Shown here piece by piece: positions 1-12,780 of a stretch of DNA of 64,000 nucleotides. The first letter of the stretch is position 1. Each line of letters begins with the position of its first letter. The translations under genes and the position numbers were made by a program. The DNA is from Paraspadella gotoi (taxonomy: Eukaryota > Chaetognatha): positions 17,714,403 through 17,778,402 of the forward strand of contig CM119265.1 in the NCBI GenBank assembly GCA_051294375.1, written 5' to 3'. The notes below the pieces were generated by a model. That model ran no database searches. It was given only the letters and a program-made list of their open reading frames with translations, and was not told the origin of the DNA.

Positions 1-2023
1 AAATTAGATGGGTTACGGAGACAGACAAAGTGGGAAAGAATCTTGTGCTCAAATTAGACATCTGTGCAAAGTGCAAATAATCATTCGTGGTCTAATACTA
101 ATCACTTTTTCCCGCCGCCTGTCGCTTTTAACTGAACCATAAAAACAAAAAGAAAAACATTTGTAAACGTAATGTCATTTTTTTTATTCAGACAACTGCG
201 AAAAATATTAAGCATTATACGATCGAAGAGTTTATTAAAGCCACAGGGTAAAAATACTGATATAAATTATCGGGTTTACGTGTCTTAGCCAAAACAACTC
301 GCTCAGAACTTTAGAGATTACAACGCACGAGTAAAGATCATATTACATTGGCAAGAGGAAATTACATTGTTGTTCGGTGTCGTACAGTAATAAAAGAAAA
401 GTGCGATATGGATGACTGACACTCACGGAATGATTGGTTAGGAATTTTCAGTTTGGGGGCAAGTCACCAACAAACGATAAACGATTTCCGTAGCAATATC
501 GAATGGCCAAAAAAAAGCTCCATGCAAGGAAAAGAGCCTATCGTGTTATACAACAATTTGCGAGAAAAAAAATATGTATTTATATAAACGAGTGAAAAAA
601 ACTCGGGCGTGTAAAGTTCGATCGCTTCGGTTACGGAAGCTCGAGACTAAAATAAAAGAAAGGTAAGTAAAGGGTAAGGGATTCGTCGTCGCTTCGCCGA
701 TTCTTTCGTGTTTTTTTTTCTTCCTCGATTTTGTGCCTTTTGTCATTATTCTCTGGCAAATCATTCCTCCTCCTCCNNNNNNNNNNCCTCCTTTTTCAGG
801 CCATTATTTCGGTCTTTACGTGGTGGTGATGGTGGTGGTGGTGGTGGTGGTGATTCGGTCGGGCGGTCGCCTGGGATTTGGGACTCTTCGCGCGCGACTG
901 GCCTGGAAAAGCGAAAGAAAAAAACGAAAAAGTCCAAAAGAAAGGAAAAATGAGAAAAAGAAAAGGCTCTCGTTTGACTTTATTTATTAATTTTATTTAG
1001 TTATTTCTTAAAATATTTTTTTTTAACATGATAGGCTCTTTTCGGTTGAACGATTCGGATGCTCACAATGGGACGCTGATGTCTCCAATCGCACTTTTCG
1101 AAGGAAAGAGAGAGAGANNNNNNNNNNNNNNNNNNNNNNNNNNNNNNNNNNNNNNNNNNNNNNNNNNNNNNNNNNNNNNNNNNNNNNNNNNNNNNNNNNN
1201 NNNNNNNNNNNNNNNNNNNNNNNNNNNNNNNNNNNNNNNNNNNNNNNNNNNNNNNNNNNNNNNNNNNNNNNNNNNNNNNNNNNNNNNNNNNNNNNNNNNN
1301 NNNNNNNNNNNNNNNNNNNNNNNNNNNNNNNNNNNNNNNNNNNNNNNNNNNNNNNNNNNNNNNNNNNNNNNNNNNNNNNNNNNNNNNNNNNNNNNNNNNN
1401 NNNNNNNNNNNNNNNNNNNNNNNNAAAAAAAAAATCTCGTTCGGTTTGAATGTCAAAAAAATGACAGAGAGAAGGAGACGCCGTGGCCTCTTGCGAAACG
1501 ACGACGACGACGACAACAACAACAAACTTAGCGGCGCAATCACTTGAAATGTTCCCATTAAATTCAAATACTCCTGCTTGAATGGGGAACATATTTCATG
1601 GAATGAGCGAGGATGGGGGGGAACGGGGNNNNNNNNNNNNNNNNNNNNNNNNNNCACGAAACACATGCAGAATGCGCGCGGAGGGACAGACTAGCAGGAA
1701 TCAACAAAGAAAAGTACAGTGAAAACCCAATGAAAAAAGAGAGAAAGAAGAAAAAGTTGTAAAATTTTTTTGTACGTTCTAAAGATCCTACGTAGAGCGG
1801 TGCATTTACAGTGAACAAGAAATATAGAAATTCTAAAGGGTGAGAGAAAAGTGCGATGGAATACAGAGGTGAGCGGTTTTTTTTTTTATCGCGATTGCTT
1901 TCGATCGTGCATTCGTGAGCCACGCAAGAGCGTGGACGGAATCACGCACGATTTCGTACGGTCTGGCGCGCATGCGCAAAGATTTTGTTTAAGCGCGCGA
2001 TTTTCCCGGTTGATCAAACTCAC
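1..2023. other. Sequence 3' of the Onecut CUT exon; no exon recognised
   Basis: This should be the Onecut intron leading to the homeodomain exon. No homeobox-like reading frame (for example FFMNARRR) is visible on the minus strand. It contains N gaps at 777-786, 1118-1424 and 1629-1654 and a GTG-rich stretch near 820-860. Nothing else is supported. Confidence 0.6.
1118..1424. other. Assembly gap (307 N)
   Basis: Run of N. The only gap in the first 2 kb large enough to hide a homeobox exon. Confidence 0.99.
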
Positions 2024-4958
2024 CAGCGAGACGGAGCGCGCTCATGCGTTGAAACTCCGGCTCCTCCAACCACTTGTACATCCGCCTGAACGTCTCCCGC
2101 CCGGATTTGAGTTTGGACCAGGGCTTCGGGTTTCGGAGCAGATCGGAGAGCGTCCCTTGGGACCGGCACAACACCCGTTGGGCGAACACGGCCTGCGGAA
2201 CGGGAGGGGGGGGGAGAGAGAAGAGGGGATGGAGGGAAAGGAGGAGGAATTAAAGTCACGCTTCAGCGACGACGAGGAAAAACAACGCGGATTCTCTAGT
2301 AAGCACGTCGACCGTTTAAAATGGAGAAAATGTCGCCAAAGAATTGATTCGGATCATCGGACGCAAGTGGCGTCTGGGAGATGTAAACAAAGGGATTTTA
2401 AAGGGACTATTTTTGTACGTATTATTTTCTAATTTTTATTTCTTAAAAAAAGATGTGACGAAATTAAAAGAAGTTTTATTTTTAGGTGAATCGGCTCCGG
2501 TTTCGAGTTTCAAGCTTGAAAAATATTTGTCACGCAACGCCCCCAACTCTGAAAGCCGGCGCACGCCACGTGAAAAAAAAAATGCCGCACAAAACGACAT
2601 CTAAAAATCGCAGACAAACTACGGCAAATCCAAAATCTCTGACGCGAAACTATGCCAAGCCATTCTCGTTACTATAACTTAGAACGGCGCTAACGACAGC
2701 AACCAAGCAAACGAGGCAAACTAGGCCAGCAAACGGCGCCAGCAAACGGCGTCATCCGATCTCGGCCTCACCTGTGGAATGGAGTAGCGTTTGAGTTCTT
2801 GCGCGATTCTCTGCGCCAGTTCCTTCGTGTTGATCTCCTCGACGTCGTCGAGGTTCGCCGATTGATTCTGCGATTTGTGGGACTTGGAGTGAGGGTGGTG
2901 GGGATGTGAGTGAGGGTGGGAGTGAGGGTGGTGGGGGTGGTGATTGTGATGGGCCGGGTGAGCGGGATGAGCGGGGTGAGCGGGATGGTGGTGAGGCATT
3001 CCCGGCAGGTTGGAGATCGGGGAGTGCCTGCGAGGTAAGGAGGAGAGGAGGAGGGGGAGAATTCGTTTTAAAGATTAATCGGAGGATACGAGAAACGTTT
3101 TCCGACCAGATCTGTCTGACATTACGTTACATTTTATCGTACTGGCGCAACTCGGCTTTCGAAATCTACTCTCGCTACGAAACTTACCCGGTTGGATGAT
3201 TGTTGTTGTTGTGGAGAGCGGGGTGAGGTGATATGAGGTGATGCGTCAGCGGCGGGGCGGAGGTGTTGATCGAGAGGTGGTGATGAATCGGTGGCGGCGG
3301 CAGCGCCACTTCGTCCGGAGGGGAACTGAGGGAAATCGTGGAAGCGGGTGTTGAGGAAAAATTGGAGAGGAACGACGTTGGAGGTTGAAGGATCGCGTGA
3401 CTCGATCCAAGGAACTCAAAGGATCTTTCTCCTCTCGACTCTCGACGACGTCTGGGACTCGTAATGATGAGCTTTTACATAAACGGACGTTTCATTGTCC
3501 GATCGAGTCTCTTTAAAGAGCGAGCGAGTCGTCGTCCTCCTTCTCAAGTGATTTTTTTTTTGTTCTTATCACATCATCGTCGCTCTCACGTGATCATTCT
3601 CTCGTGATTCTCTCTTTCTTAAAGCGATTCTCGCTCTCACCTGTACTTGATGTCCTCTGGCGGATTGTGGGGCTCCGGCTCGCGATGTCCATTGATGCCG
3701 TTCGACGGGGAACTCGGGCCGTTCGAGGCGCCACCTTGAAACGCAGAGAGGCGNNNNNNNNNNNNNNNNNNNNNNNNNNNNNNNNNNNNNNNNNNNNNNN
3801 NNNNNNNNNNNNNNNNNNNNNNNNNNNNNNNNNNNNNNNNNNNNNNNNNNNNNNNNNNNNNNNNNNNNNNNNNNNNNNNNNNNNNNNNNNNNNNNNNNNN
3901 NNNNNNNNNNNNNNNNNNNNNNNNNNNNNNNNNNNNNNNNNNNNNNNNNNNNNNNNNNNNNNNNNNNNNNNNNNNNNNNNNNNNNNNNNNNNNNNNNNNN
4001 NNNNNNNNNNNNNNNNNNNNNNNNNNNNNNNNNNNNNNNNNNNNNNNNNNNNNNNNNNNNNNNNNNNNNNNNNNNNNNNNNNNNNNNNNNNNNNNNNNNN
4101 NNNNNNNNNNNNNNNNNNNNNNNNNNNNNNNNNNNNNNNNNNNNNNNNNNNNNNNNNNNNNNNNNNNNNNNNNNNTTATTCTTTTTTTTTTCTGCCTCGC
4201 GATATGATTTATGTATAAGAAGATCCCCTCATTAATGTCAACCTTGAAAAGAGAATCTTTTACGACAGCTTGATAATATATGACTTTTGTTTGTTTATTT
4301 GTTGGGAAGGAGACGAATAAAGAAAAGGAAGAACTATAGAAAGAGTAACACGTACTAGAATTAGAAAAATGATCGACAGTTCACCCAAAAGATTTTCTCC
4401 GTTAAAATAATTTGCTATTAAATAAGTGGGAAAACCCAAAAAACAGCAGCAAAACAACAACAACAATAACAACAACAACAAGGGAAAAAAAATTCGGACG
4501 GCAAAGTTCCAATTCCAACGCAGTCTCGTTCTCGTGCGCCAATTACGCAGCCGCTTCAGCCATTGATCNNNNNNNNNNNNNNNNNNNNNNNNNNNNNNNN
4601 NNNNNNNNNNNNNNNNNNNNNNNNNNNNNNNNNNNNNNNNNNNNNNNNNNNNNNNNNNNNNNNNNNNNNNNNNNNNNNNNNNNNNNNNNNNNNNNNNNNN
4701 NNNNNNNNNNNNNNNNNNNNNNNNNNNNNNNNNNNNNNNNNNNNNNNNNNNNNNNNNNNNNNNNNNNNNNNNNNNNNNNNNNNNNNNNNNNNNNNNNNNN
4801 NNNAAAGAGAGAGATAGAGAAAAGAGAAAAGAAAAGAAAGAAAGAAAGAGCAAGCTAGTTCGAGCGGAACCGTATCTCGGCCTGTAGCAGCTGAAACCTA
4901 AAAGGTCGCGCGTACAACTCAGAAAATCAGGCCGAAAACTTTCGCTTTATCAGCGTCA

Positions 4959-5050
<92 letters not shown>

Positions 5051-6060
5051 AACTAACTTTTCTCACCCGCGTTTGGAATCCCCGGCGGCGAGGCGTGTCC
5101 CGGCCCGTGATGCGGCGGCGGAGGCGGCGGCGGTGGCGGCGGCGGCGGTCCGTTATGCTGCGGATTGAGGTGAGGCGATCCCACCGGGGTGGGGATGGGC
5201 GAGACGGAGGGATGGTGGGGAGGAAGGATGTTGAAAGAGGCGGTCATGGAGGATAGGGCGGAGGAGAAAGATGGCGGTGGCGTGGCATTGGCCGAGGCGC
5301 CCGACATCGGGGTGTTGGGATTGGGCAGATAGAGTCGGCCGGCCAACGTCGCCGAGGACAGATCGTCCGGCCTCGAGGACAAGGCCTGCCCGTACGAGGA
5401 GAGCCCGTCGTAGGCCGGGATCGGCGTCTCGGGGCTGAGCGGCTCAGATTTGGGCGACTGGTGTAACCCGTTAGAGTGGAGGTGCCCGCCGGGGGCGGCA
5501 GACCCGTAGTAGTTGGAAGGGCTGGAGATGAGTCCGGTGCCGAGCCCGTTGCCGAGCCCGGACGTCAGCGAGGATCCCAGGCTGGTAAGCCCGGTCCCGA
5601 GGCCGCTTCCCAACCCGCCGCCGAGCCCGTTGCCGAAGTGGGGCAGTGGCGGCGGGGGCGGAGGCGGCGGGTGACCCGTCGGGGACGGCGCCGTTGGCGA
5701 GAGGTTCATGCCCATGCTTGCCGCCATGGAGTTGCTCATGGAGTTGGCCAGTTTCGACGTCTCGTAGTTGTAGTTGACGGCGCCCATTGGTCCCAGGTTT
5801 CCCTGGTGCATCAGGGTGAAGGTGCCGGAGACGTTTGGGGGATGGTGATGGTGGTGATGGTGATGGTGGGGGTGTGGGTGGTGAGGATATTTCTCCGGCG
5901 ACGTCACCGTCGAGATCGGAGGCAGCGGCTGCAGCGGCGCCAGACTCGCGTACGAGTGGTTGTACGCGGGGCTCATTCGTCCCGTCACCACGGACTGGAG
6001 GCTCTGGTAGGTGGGCTCGAACCCGGACACCACCGAGCGGTAGTCGCTGGAGTCCAACAT
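2024..6060 (-). CDS. onecut: Onecut (HNF6-type) transcription factor, 5' five exons; homeodomain exon not in view
   Basis: Exons on the minus strand: 6060-5067, 3734-3641, 3325-3188, 3027-2772, 2192-2024; all GT-AG and phase-consistent (about 550 residues). Onecut proteins bind DNA through one CUT domain plus a divergent homeodomain and control neural and endodermal programmes. Exon 1 carries the Onecut N-terminal signature LQPLPPISTV, a His run and NVSGTFTLM, then Pro- and Gly-rich sequence. Exon 4 has a His/Pro repeat region and opens the CUT domain (EEINTKELAQRI, RYSIPQ). Exon 5 completes it (FAQRVLCRSQGTLSDLLRNP, EPEFQRMSALRLA) and ends in a good donor. The start ATG is at 6060. The homeodomain exon is absent from 1-2023; it lies beyond the window or, less likely, in the gap at 1118-1424. 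An intron splits the CUT domain after SIPQ. Confidence 0.93.
3754..4175. other. Assembly gap (422 N) in Onecut intron 1
   Basis: Run of N, 20 bases upstream (in gene sense) of Onecut exon 2. The flanking exons join in phase without it. Confidence 0.99.
4569..4803. other. Assembly gap (235 N) in Onecut intron 1
   Basis: Run of N followed by GA-rich sequence, consistent with a collapsed low-complexity tract. Confidence 0.99.
4961..5051 (+). repeat. (GAAA)n microsatellite
   Basis: About 22 near-perfect GAAA units, ending 15 bases from the Onecut exon 1 donor site. Confidence 0.97.
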
Positions 6061-7552
6061 CGTCTATGGCCGGAAAGGGTTGGTAAAGGGAAAGAGGGCT
6101 TCGGCGCGAGGTAAGGTCGGAGGTCCGGAGGTGCGTTCGGGGGCAGGAAGTTAGGAATCGAAAATGGAGAAATCGAAATGCCGAGAATCGCGACGTCGAA
6201 AGTCGGGGGTTGTGCTCGGCGACGTGCTTGGGGTCATGATCGATCGTCCTTGTCGTTTGGCGATTAATTTTGTTTCGGAGATCAACGGCCGATGATTTTT
6301 TTTTTTTTTAGGGAGTCAATCGTTGATGACTAGTCGGTGATTGTCAATGGTGATTGTCGATGGTGATTGCTTGGCTGAGCTAGAGATAAAAGCGCGTTTA
6401 TTTAAAATATTATTAAAAAAAATATATAAATACAGTATCGGTCCCTTTTCTTTTCTTCTACGCGCATGAGAGAATGCCCCGCGCGGGAGTGAGAGAGCGA
6501 CAGAGAGAGAGAGAGAGAAACAGAGAGAAAAAAAAAATGTGGAGACGCGAGAGAAAGAGAGAGAAGGAGTGGATTGGGTTCGTCGCGAGTCTCGATGCCC
6601 GGACCGGAAATGACGATTTCCAAGTTGCGTCGACGCTTCTCTATCATCGGGTCGCGCGTGGATTCTCCGAGGAGTTGAGAGGGAAGAGGGAGAGAGAGAG
6701 AGAGAGCGATAAAGAGAGAGACACATCGTCGTCGTCGTCCTCGGACTCGTTCCTCTTCCTCTTCATCGTCGATGTTATCGTCGTCGTCACGGTGACGTTC
6801 CATGTCGTCGTCTTTCTCGTCGTCGTCGTCGTCCTCTTCGAATTTGTCACGGTTTTTCTCCACAGGGTTTTCAACGAAAGGGAATCCTCTTCTCCTCAAC
6901 TCCTTCTTCCTCCTCTCCTCAATCACCTCTTCTTCTTCTTCTTCGTCGTCATCGTCGTCGTCGTCATCGTCGTCGAAGACGTTTTACTTTTTCGTCATCA
7001 ACGGCTGCTGGCGTCGCAGAAGCTGCAAGACTCGTTTCCGATAAATCGGAAAATGGGTGGAGAGAACTGGGAGGACGAATCGGGAAAAGTGAGGAGAGAA
7101 TCGTGGTGAAAGGAGAAGAAATTCTCGAAATAAGCAAAGTTTCTTTAATTCAGGAAAGTAAGTTCTGGCCAGGCGAGGCGATATAAGGTGCGTCTGAACC
7201 TCTACGATTTAAAATGCCGTTCCTTACCGTCGCGACACAGCGACATCCATCAACTCCCCCCCCCTCACCTCCTCCTCTTCCTCCTCCTCCTTCGTCGCCT
7301 GGCAACGCATTCTCCCTGCGATTCCACGCCGCCGTCGTCGTCGCAATCGTCGTCGCCGAAGAGGACGATCACGTGCGATTCTTATTAGAAGGGGNNNNNN
7401 NNNNTTCTGAATGTCGCGATTTCGCCCAGCGTTGTTTATTGCTCATGATAATAAGGCTTAGTATGCAAATAGGAACAACTCATAAACGGACTATTTATCT
7501 CTTTATGTTCGAGAGAAAATCGAGAGAAATTTATTGACAGCTGAATGGAGAC

Positions 7553-7556
<4 letters not shown>

Positions 7557-7626
<70 letters not shown>
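7557..7626 (+). repeat. (GA)n microsatellite
   Basis: Nearly uninterrupted GA dinucleotides. Confidence 0.95.
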
Positions 7627-7627
<1 letters not shown>

Positions 7628-9207
7628 AAAGCGAGGACTGAAATCGGTTGACGTTATACACTTTTGCTTTTCCATCTAACTCAAGAGCAAAGGAAACGCA
7701 AAAAAAAAAAAACCCTAAAAAAACAAAATGAGGTTGTAATCGATGGAGAGCGAGAAACTAACACCGCCAATCGGGTGGGAGTCAAATGGGTGGGATGGTG
7801 TGTCCGTGTAGGTGGGTGGGTTGTTGGGCGGGCGAGCGAGTATCGGGTAAGGGCCGTGCATAGAGAAGAGTTGGGAACCGAATGACGGTTACGCGTAATA
7901 AAGTCTAGGACGCGGGTGACGCTGTCGGAATTATCAGTTCGTTAGTGTCTCTGTCTCTATCTGATTCCATCCGTTCATTACTGTCTTGATTCCGACAAAT
8001 TTACCGAGAAAAAAAAATTGGGTAGGGGGAGTATTGGACAGGGAGAAGACGACGACGACGACGACGACCACGACGATGACGTAACGGTTTTTTTGTTCCC
8101 TTTCCGGTCACAAACCGAAATCCGGCAACAACTAGATCCCGGCCACAAACCGGATACTATTTTCCAGATGAAAATCGGACCCTTCGACTCCCGCGGAAAA
8201 ATATCGGGAATGTCATTGTTGTCTTTCTTGTTATTGTCGTCGCCGTATTCATTGTCGTCGAGCCGCCGCCGTCGTCGTCGTCGTCTCTTCGCATGCTATT
8301 GCCACGGACCCATCGGGTGAGAAAGTGAGTTACGACGGGGAAGAGGAAGAAGAAGAAGAGGAGGTAAGTAAAAGGGAAAAAGCCTGAGGCTCTCCCTGAC
8401 GCCGCTGCATCGAATAAGGTCGCCGTATCGGACCATGTTCAGCAGCGGCGGCTGCAGCATACGACGGGTGAGTGACTACCGAGCGGGGGCAGGTGAGGAA
8501 GAAAAGGTGAGGCATCGACGGAATTAAGTCGAGGGACTCTAACCCTTTGGCTGCGGCATCAGAAGATGAAAAAGCAACAAAGATCTTCGAGCGGTGATGA
8601 TGCATTGTTGAAGCACGAGAACCTGACCCAAACGCGACACTCACCTTTCTTCGCCTCCACGTTTTCTCTTCCATCTTCACGCTCCACGTCGATACTTACT
8701 TTTCTCCCCCCGCGTCGCTTTTCACTCACCTTTGACGTCAGCGATCGAGAGACAATGAAGTTGGGGATTCGAGAAGTGGTGGAGGGGGAGAGGGACTGTG
8801 GGACGAGCGATCGATCTCTCTGTTGAATCGAGTTCATTGAACGAACGTCGAAAGATTCAATATAGCTTTAAAAAAAAAAAAACCTATTTTTATTAAATAA
8901 AATTGACGATTACAAAGTTCTATAGAAATAAAAATGATCTTTTTTGTCTCCTGCTCAGCGAGGAATGAAGGGAAGAAGTTGCTCCAATTTCTCCCGCTTT
9001 CTTCCTTCCCCTTTCCTTCTCCCCCTAACACCCCGATTTTCCCAATTCTCCCTCTGCCTCCACTTTCACCGCGTCTCTCCCACCCGCTCTCCTTTCGACG
9101 CAAGAAAATCGGATTCAAGGTGACGTCAAGGAGTGCGAGTCTCAATTCGCGCGCGCTCCTCTATTCTGCCGTTGCCAAGGCCACCGAAGGAGAGAAAGAA
9201 GAGAGAA

Positions 9208-9208
<1 letters not shown>

Positions 9209-9302
<94 letters not shown>
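9209..9302 (+). repeat. (GA)n microsatellite
   Basis: Long perfect GA tract; the Arg/Glu and Leu/Ser open frames across it are artefacts. Confidence 0.97.
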
Positions 9303-9303
<1 letters not shown>

Positions 9304-9604
9304 CTTAGGCAATGGAAGTATGGTCATCTATTGGTTCTAAAAATCTTAACGTAACGTTCTCGAGCAAACGGCTTAACCCGATTGGTCGAACGTTTTATAA
9401 TAGTCTTAGGTGTCACGTCCAAGAGAAAAGCAACGACTTTCATTGGCTAAAACCATGAATATTACGCAGCCTCATTGGCGTATTGTTATCTCGTCGAGGA
9501 GAAAAGAAAATTCTCTTCTCTCGATCCCGATGAGTGAACAATTGTTGGGATTATTTCTGCAAGTCTGATCTTTGGCAGAGCAGCTGTGATAACAGAGAGA
9601 CGAG

Positions 9605-9605
9605 A

Positions 9606-9690
<85 letters not shown>
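9605..9690 (+). repeat. (GA)n microsatellite, interrupted
   Basis: GA dinucleotides with a few GAAG interruptions. Confidence 0.95.
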
Positions 9691-9693
<3 letters not shown>

Positions 9694-9890
9694 ATCGTCG
9701 CGCCGTAGATGGAAATTAGGGGGGGTTAGGGAGCGAGGGGAATGTTAGATGAACAAATGGGGCGAGGGGGACCCTCGTCAACAAAAGGTGAGGGTTTAAG
9801 AGGTTCTTTGGTTGAACGCGCTGTGCGTTTCGGGGGCGGGCGCCGAGCATTCGTCCGCCCCGTGAATAGAAAAGAAAACAAAAGGAGAAA

Positions 9891-9899
9891 GAGAGAGAG

Positions 9900-9940
<41 letters not shown>

Positions 9941-9976
9941 AGAGGGGAGAGAAGAGAGAGACGAGAGAGGAGAGAG
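9891..9976 (+). repeat. (GA)n microsatellite, interrupted
   Basis: GA-rich tract with GAAG and GGGGA interruptions. Confidence 0.9.
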
Positions 9977-12165
9977 AGAAAGCGAATGAAGTTAAAAAAA
10001 ATAGTGGAACAGGTTCACGACGGTCCTTCGACTGAAACGGACCGTTCCGCTGAGACTCGCGTCGGCCGGCCGGTTTAAACAGCTGCCCTTTGGTGGAGAA
10101 TGAAAAAAAAAACTTATTAGAATGAAAAAAAAAAAGAGAAGGAAATCAAATGGATAAAAAAAAAAATTAAAGACAAAAGAAAAAAGGAAGAAATAGGAAG
10201 AAAATAGTTTTTTTTTTAGGAGGGAGGATCGCCGCTTGTCGAAGTTGCAAACCATCGGCATTTTCGCGGTAAAGACGAAAAAAAAGAGGAAAGAACAAAA
10301 ACTGCTTATAGCTTGTCTCATTTGGAGCTTTGGACAATATGATAGTTTTAAATTATAAAAGGAATAAATTACTCTCGAGTCGAGTAAACCTTACAATATT
10401 TTGAATCTAGCGCCGTTACGACGATTGTATTTTCCAATTCAAGGTGACTTTAAATCACGTTATTTGCCAACCTCTCACCCTTCCACGTGGCATCCCGCCC
10501 TCAAAAACTGTTAGACCCAAAACCTCGCGATGACGTCTAATCGGGCGGAAATGACGATTGACGACCGGGGCCGCTCATCGGAAACGAATCCGCGAGGGAC
10601 GGCGTCGGGTTTGGGAGCGACGAGGCCGCCTCGTCGAGAAGACCCCGCCCGTTCATTCGCATGCATAGCGGGAAAGCAAGGACGACGATGAGTCTCGGCT
10701 CTCAAGTCCGCCGAGGCGATTGACTCTCTCTCTCTCTCTCTTAATCGTAATTCACCGTTTTGGCCTCATTCACGGGCGGAAGTCTATTGAGGATTAAAAA
10801 CATGGAATGATACTTAATAAATACACATCTATATTAAGTATTAAATACGCGACCCAGCGTGATGAAGGCTGACCTTAAGCCTCTGGGCTAGCGGCTATGC
10901 TATGGATCATCGGATTTTCCGCGATGCTCTTTTGTTGGAAGGTCGAGCCGGCAGGGGGGGAAGCAACGAAGTCGGCGATATCCGAAAAGACTTTTTCAAA
11001 ACCGCGATGGAAAGCAGGGAACTATCTTCCTAGCAACCATCTCTCTCTCTCTCTTGCTCTCTGTTACGTCAAATCCTCACTCTTCATCATCCCGTCGTTA
11101 TCGCGTTTTTGGTGGGTCAAACGCTCCCGCCAGCTCTCTCTCTCTCTCTCTCTCACTTTTCTCTATCTCTCCCAGTCCTACCCTCGCCACGGATCACCCA
11201 AAACGATACGCAACCTCATGAATCATAAAGCCCAGCGCCGGTTCGCGATTTCCCTCAGCGATACTATTCCCGTTTGAAAAGGGCGCCCCTCAAGCCCGGC
11301 GCCCCCCCTCTCGAACTCTCCCCCTCCCTCAAATTAGACAAACTTCGCCGACGCCGGCGACGCCCCCGCGAAATTCATCTTCGTCACGGTCTTCGGCGTC
11401 GTCCTTGTTAGGGTGGTACCAGAATATTTCCGGAAAAAAATAGATGTATAACTTTTTTCCCCTCGGTAGTAAACGAGGAAAATTGTATTTTAATTATTCA
11501 GAATGAAAGTTTATTAAAAACGTAGATATACCTTCGTATCCCAAACACTTTTTATTTTTATTATCAAAAAAGTGAAAGATTTTGTGACCTCGCGTCCGGT
11601 CATACATTTGTTATAAAGAAAGATAATTTTTACAAAACCAAAAAAAAATGGTAAGAATGAACGAAAAAAATTTTTTTGAAAGGATTCAAATTTAGATTAG
11701 AAATGCCAAATGAGATATTTTAAATAATATAATACAAATTATTCCATATATAATATTTAACAAAGTTTTACCCTGTAAATTTAAAAGCTTGGCCTTTTGA
11801 GTTATCCTATCGAGAAGATCGTCGTGGCCACGGCCATCGTCTTGGTCAACGTCGTGGTCAACGTCGTCGTCGCCGTGATTATGATGAACGATGACGAACG
11901 ACGCAATAAACGAACCGGCGAGCGAAAGTTACACGTGAGAAAAGAACGGGGCCTCGCCCAAAGATCGGAAGTCGCTTCCGACCGCGTTCGTGGTGGCGCA
12001 CGTGTCGACCACCGACGAATACCGCCGCCGCACGCAAATCGTCACGACGTCCGCAGCGTGACGTCACATTCGTCATCTTCGTTGAGGTTCACCGTTGAAA
12101 GAACAAAATCGAAGGAGAATTTTGTGTGTGTTATTGGGTCAACGAAAACGTAAATCGTTTTTAAT

Positions 12166-12287
<122 letters not shown>

Positions 12288-12436
12288 CAACGCGAAGATT
12301 GTTATAACTTTGGATATTATTAATTAAGTAAAACACACTCATGAATAAAGTTATCAAAATAGCACCATCACTCATTTTCTTACAAGTCCATATAGTATAT
12401 ATATACAGAATACAAAAAGCTTCAGGTAAGACGGAA

Positions 12437-12468
12437 TTTTCGACTCGGTTTTTTCGAGCCTTCATCAG
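12437..12468 (-). ncRNA. Hammerhead-like motif, copy 1 (degenerate)
   Basis: Read on the minus strand: CTGATGA (12468-12462), one A, a six-pair stem (12460-12455 with 12447-12442, one G-U pair) around a seven-base loop, then GAAAA. This resembles a hammerhead ribozyme core. The extra A after CTGATGA and the weak helix I argue against activity. It may instead be a terminal motif of a retroelement. Confidence 0.25.
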
Positions 12469-12544
12469 CATTTGATGTTGTTGGCAATAAATGTGACAAA
12501 AGAGGGGATTCTTGAAATTTGACCTATGACCTATGACCTCCACT

Positions 12545-12780
12545 GCTCAAATTTCTGCCTCCAGGACTTGCAACCTGGTATTGGTGTTTTACTCTCTAGT
12601 CTAAATTTGTTAAAACTTCTGACTAGATGAGATTTAGCGCTTATTTTTAACCATGAACGGCAATAGAGTTACGGTTTTTCTTTTTTTCTCTCTTCTCAGG
12701 GGCCCTCCTGGGGCCCCCCTGGGTCAGAGCCCCTCGCCTGAGGCGAGGGTGTCCCCCCTCTCGCCGCCCCTGGTCCCATT
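12545..12780 (+). repeat. Dispersed repeat, copy 1 (pairs with 57957-58640)
   Basis: The start (TGCCTCCAGGACTTGCAACC), a middle block around CTGACTAGATGAGATTTAGC and the G/C-rich end (CTCAGGGGCC to CGCCCCTGG) all recur in order in PBLD intron 1. The second copy carries several hundred extra bases between the blocks. No coding capacity was seen. Confidence 0.7.

Noticed and set aside
1001-1666. Long open frames through N runs
   Set aside because: Their length comes from undetermined bases in the gap.
5476-6114. 212-codon plus-strand open frame
   Set aside because: Antisense to Onecut exon 1; Gly/Arg/Val-rich because the real exon is Pro/His-rich.
11797-12153. Hydrophobic plus-strand frame as a membrane protein
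   Set aside because: The Val-rich stretch comes from a GTCGTG/GTCGTC repeat. There are no family motifs or convincing splice partners.
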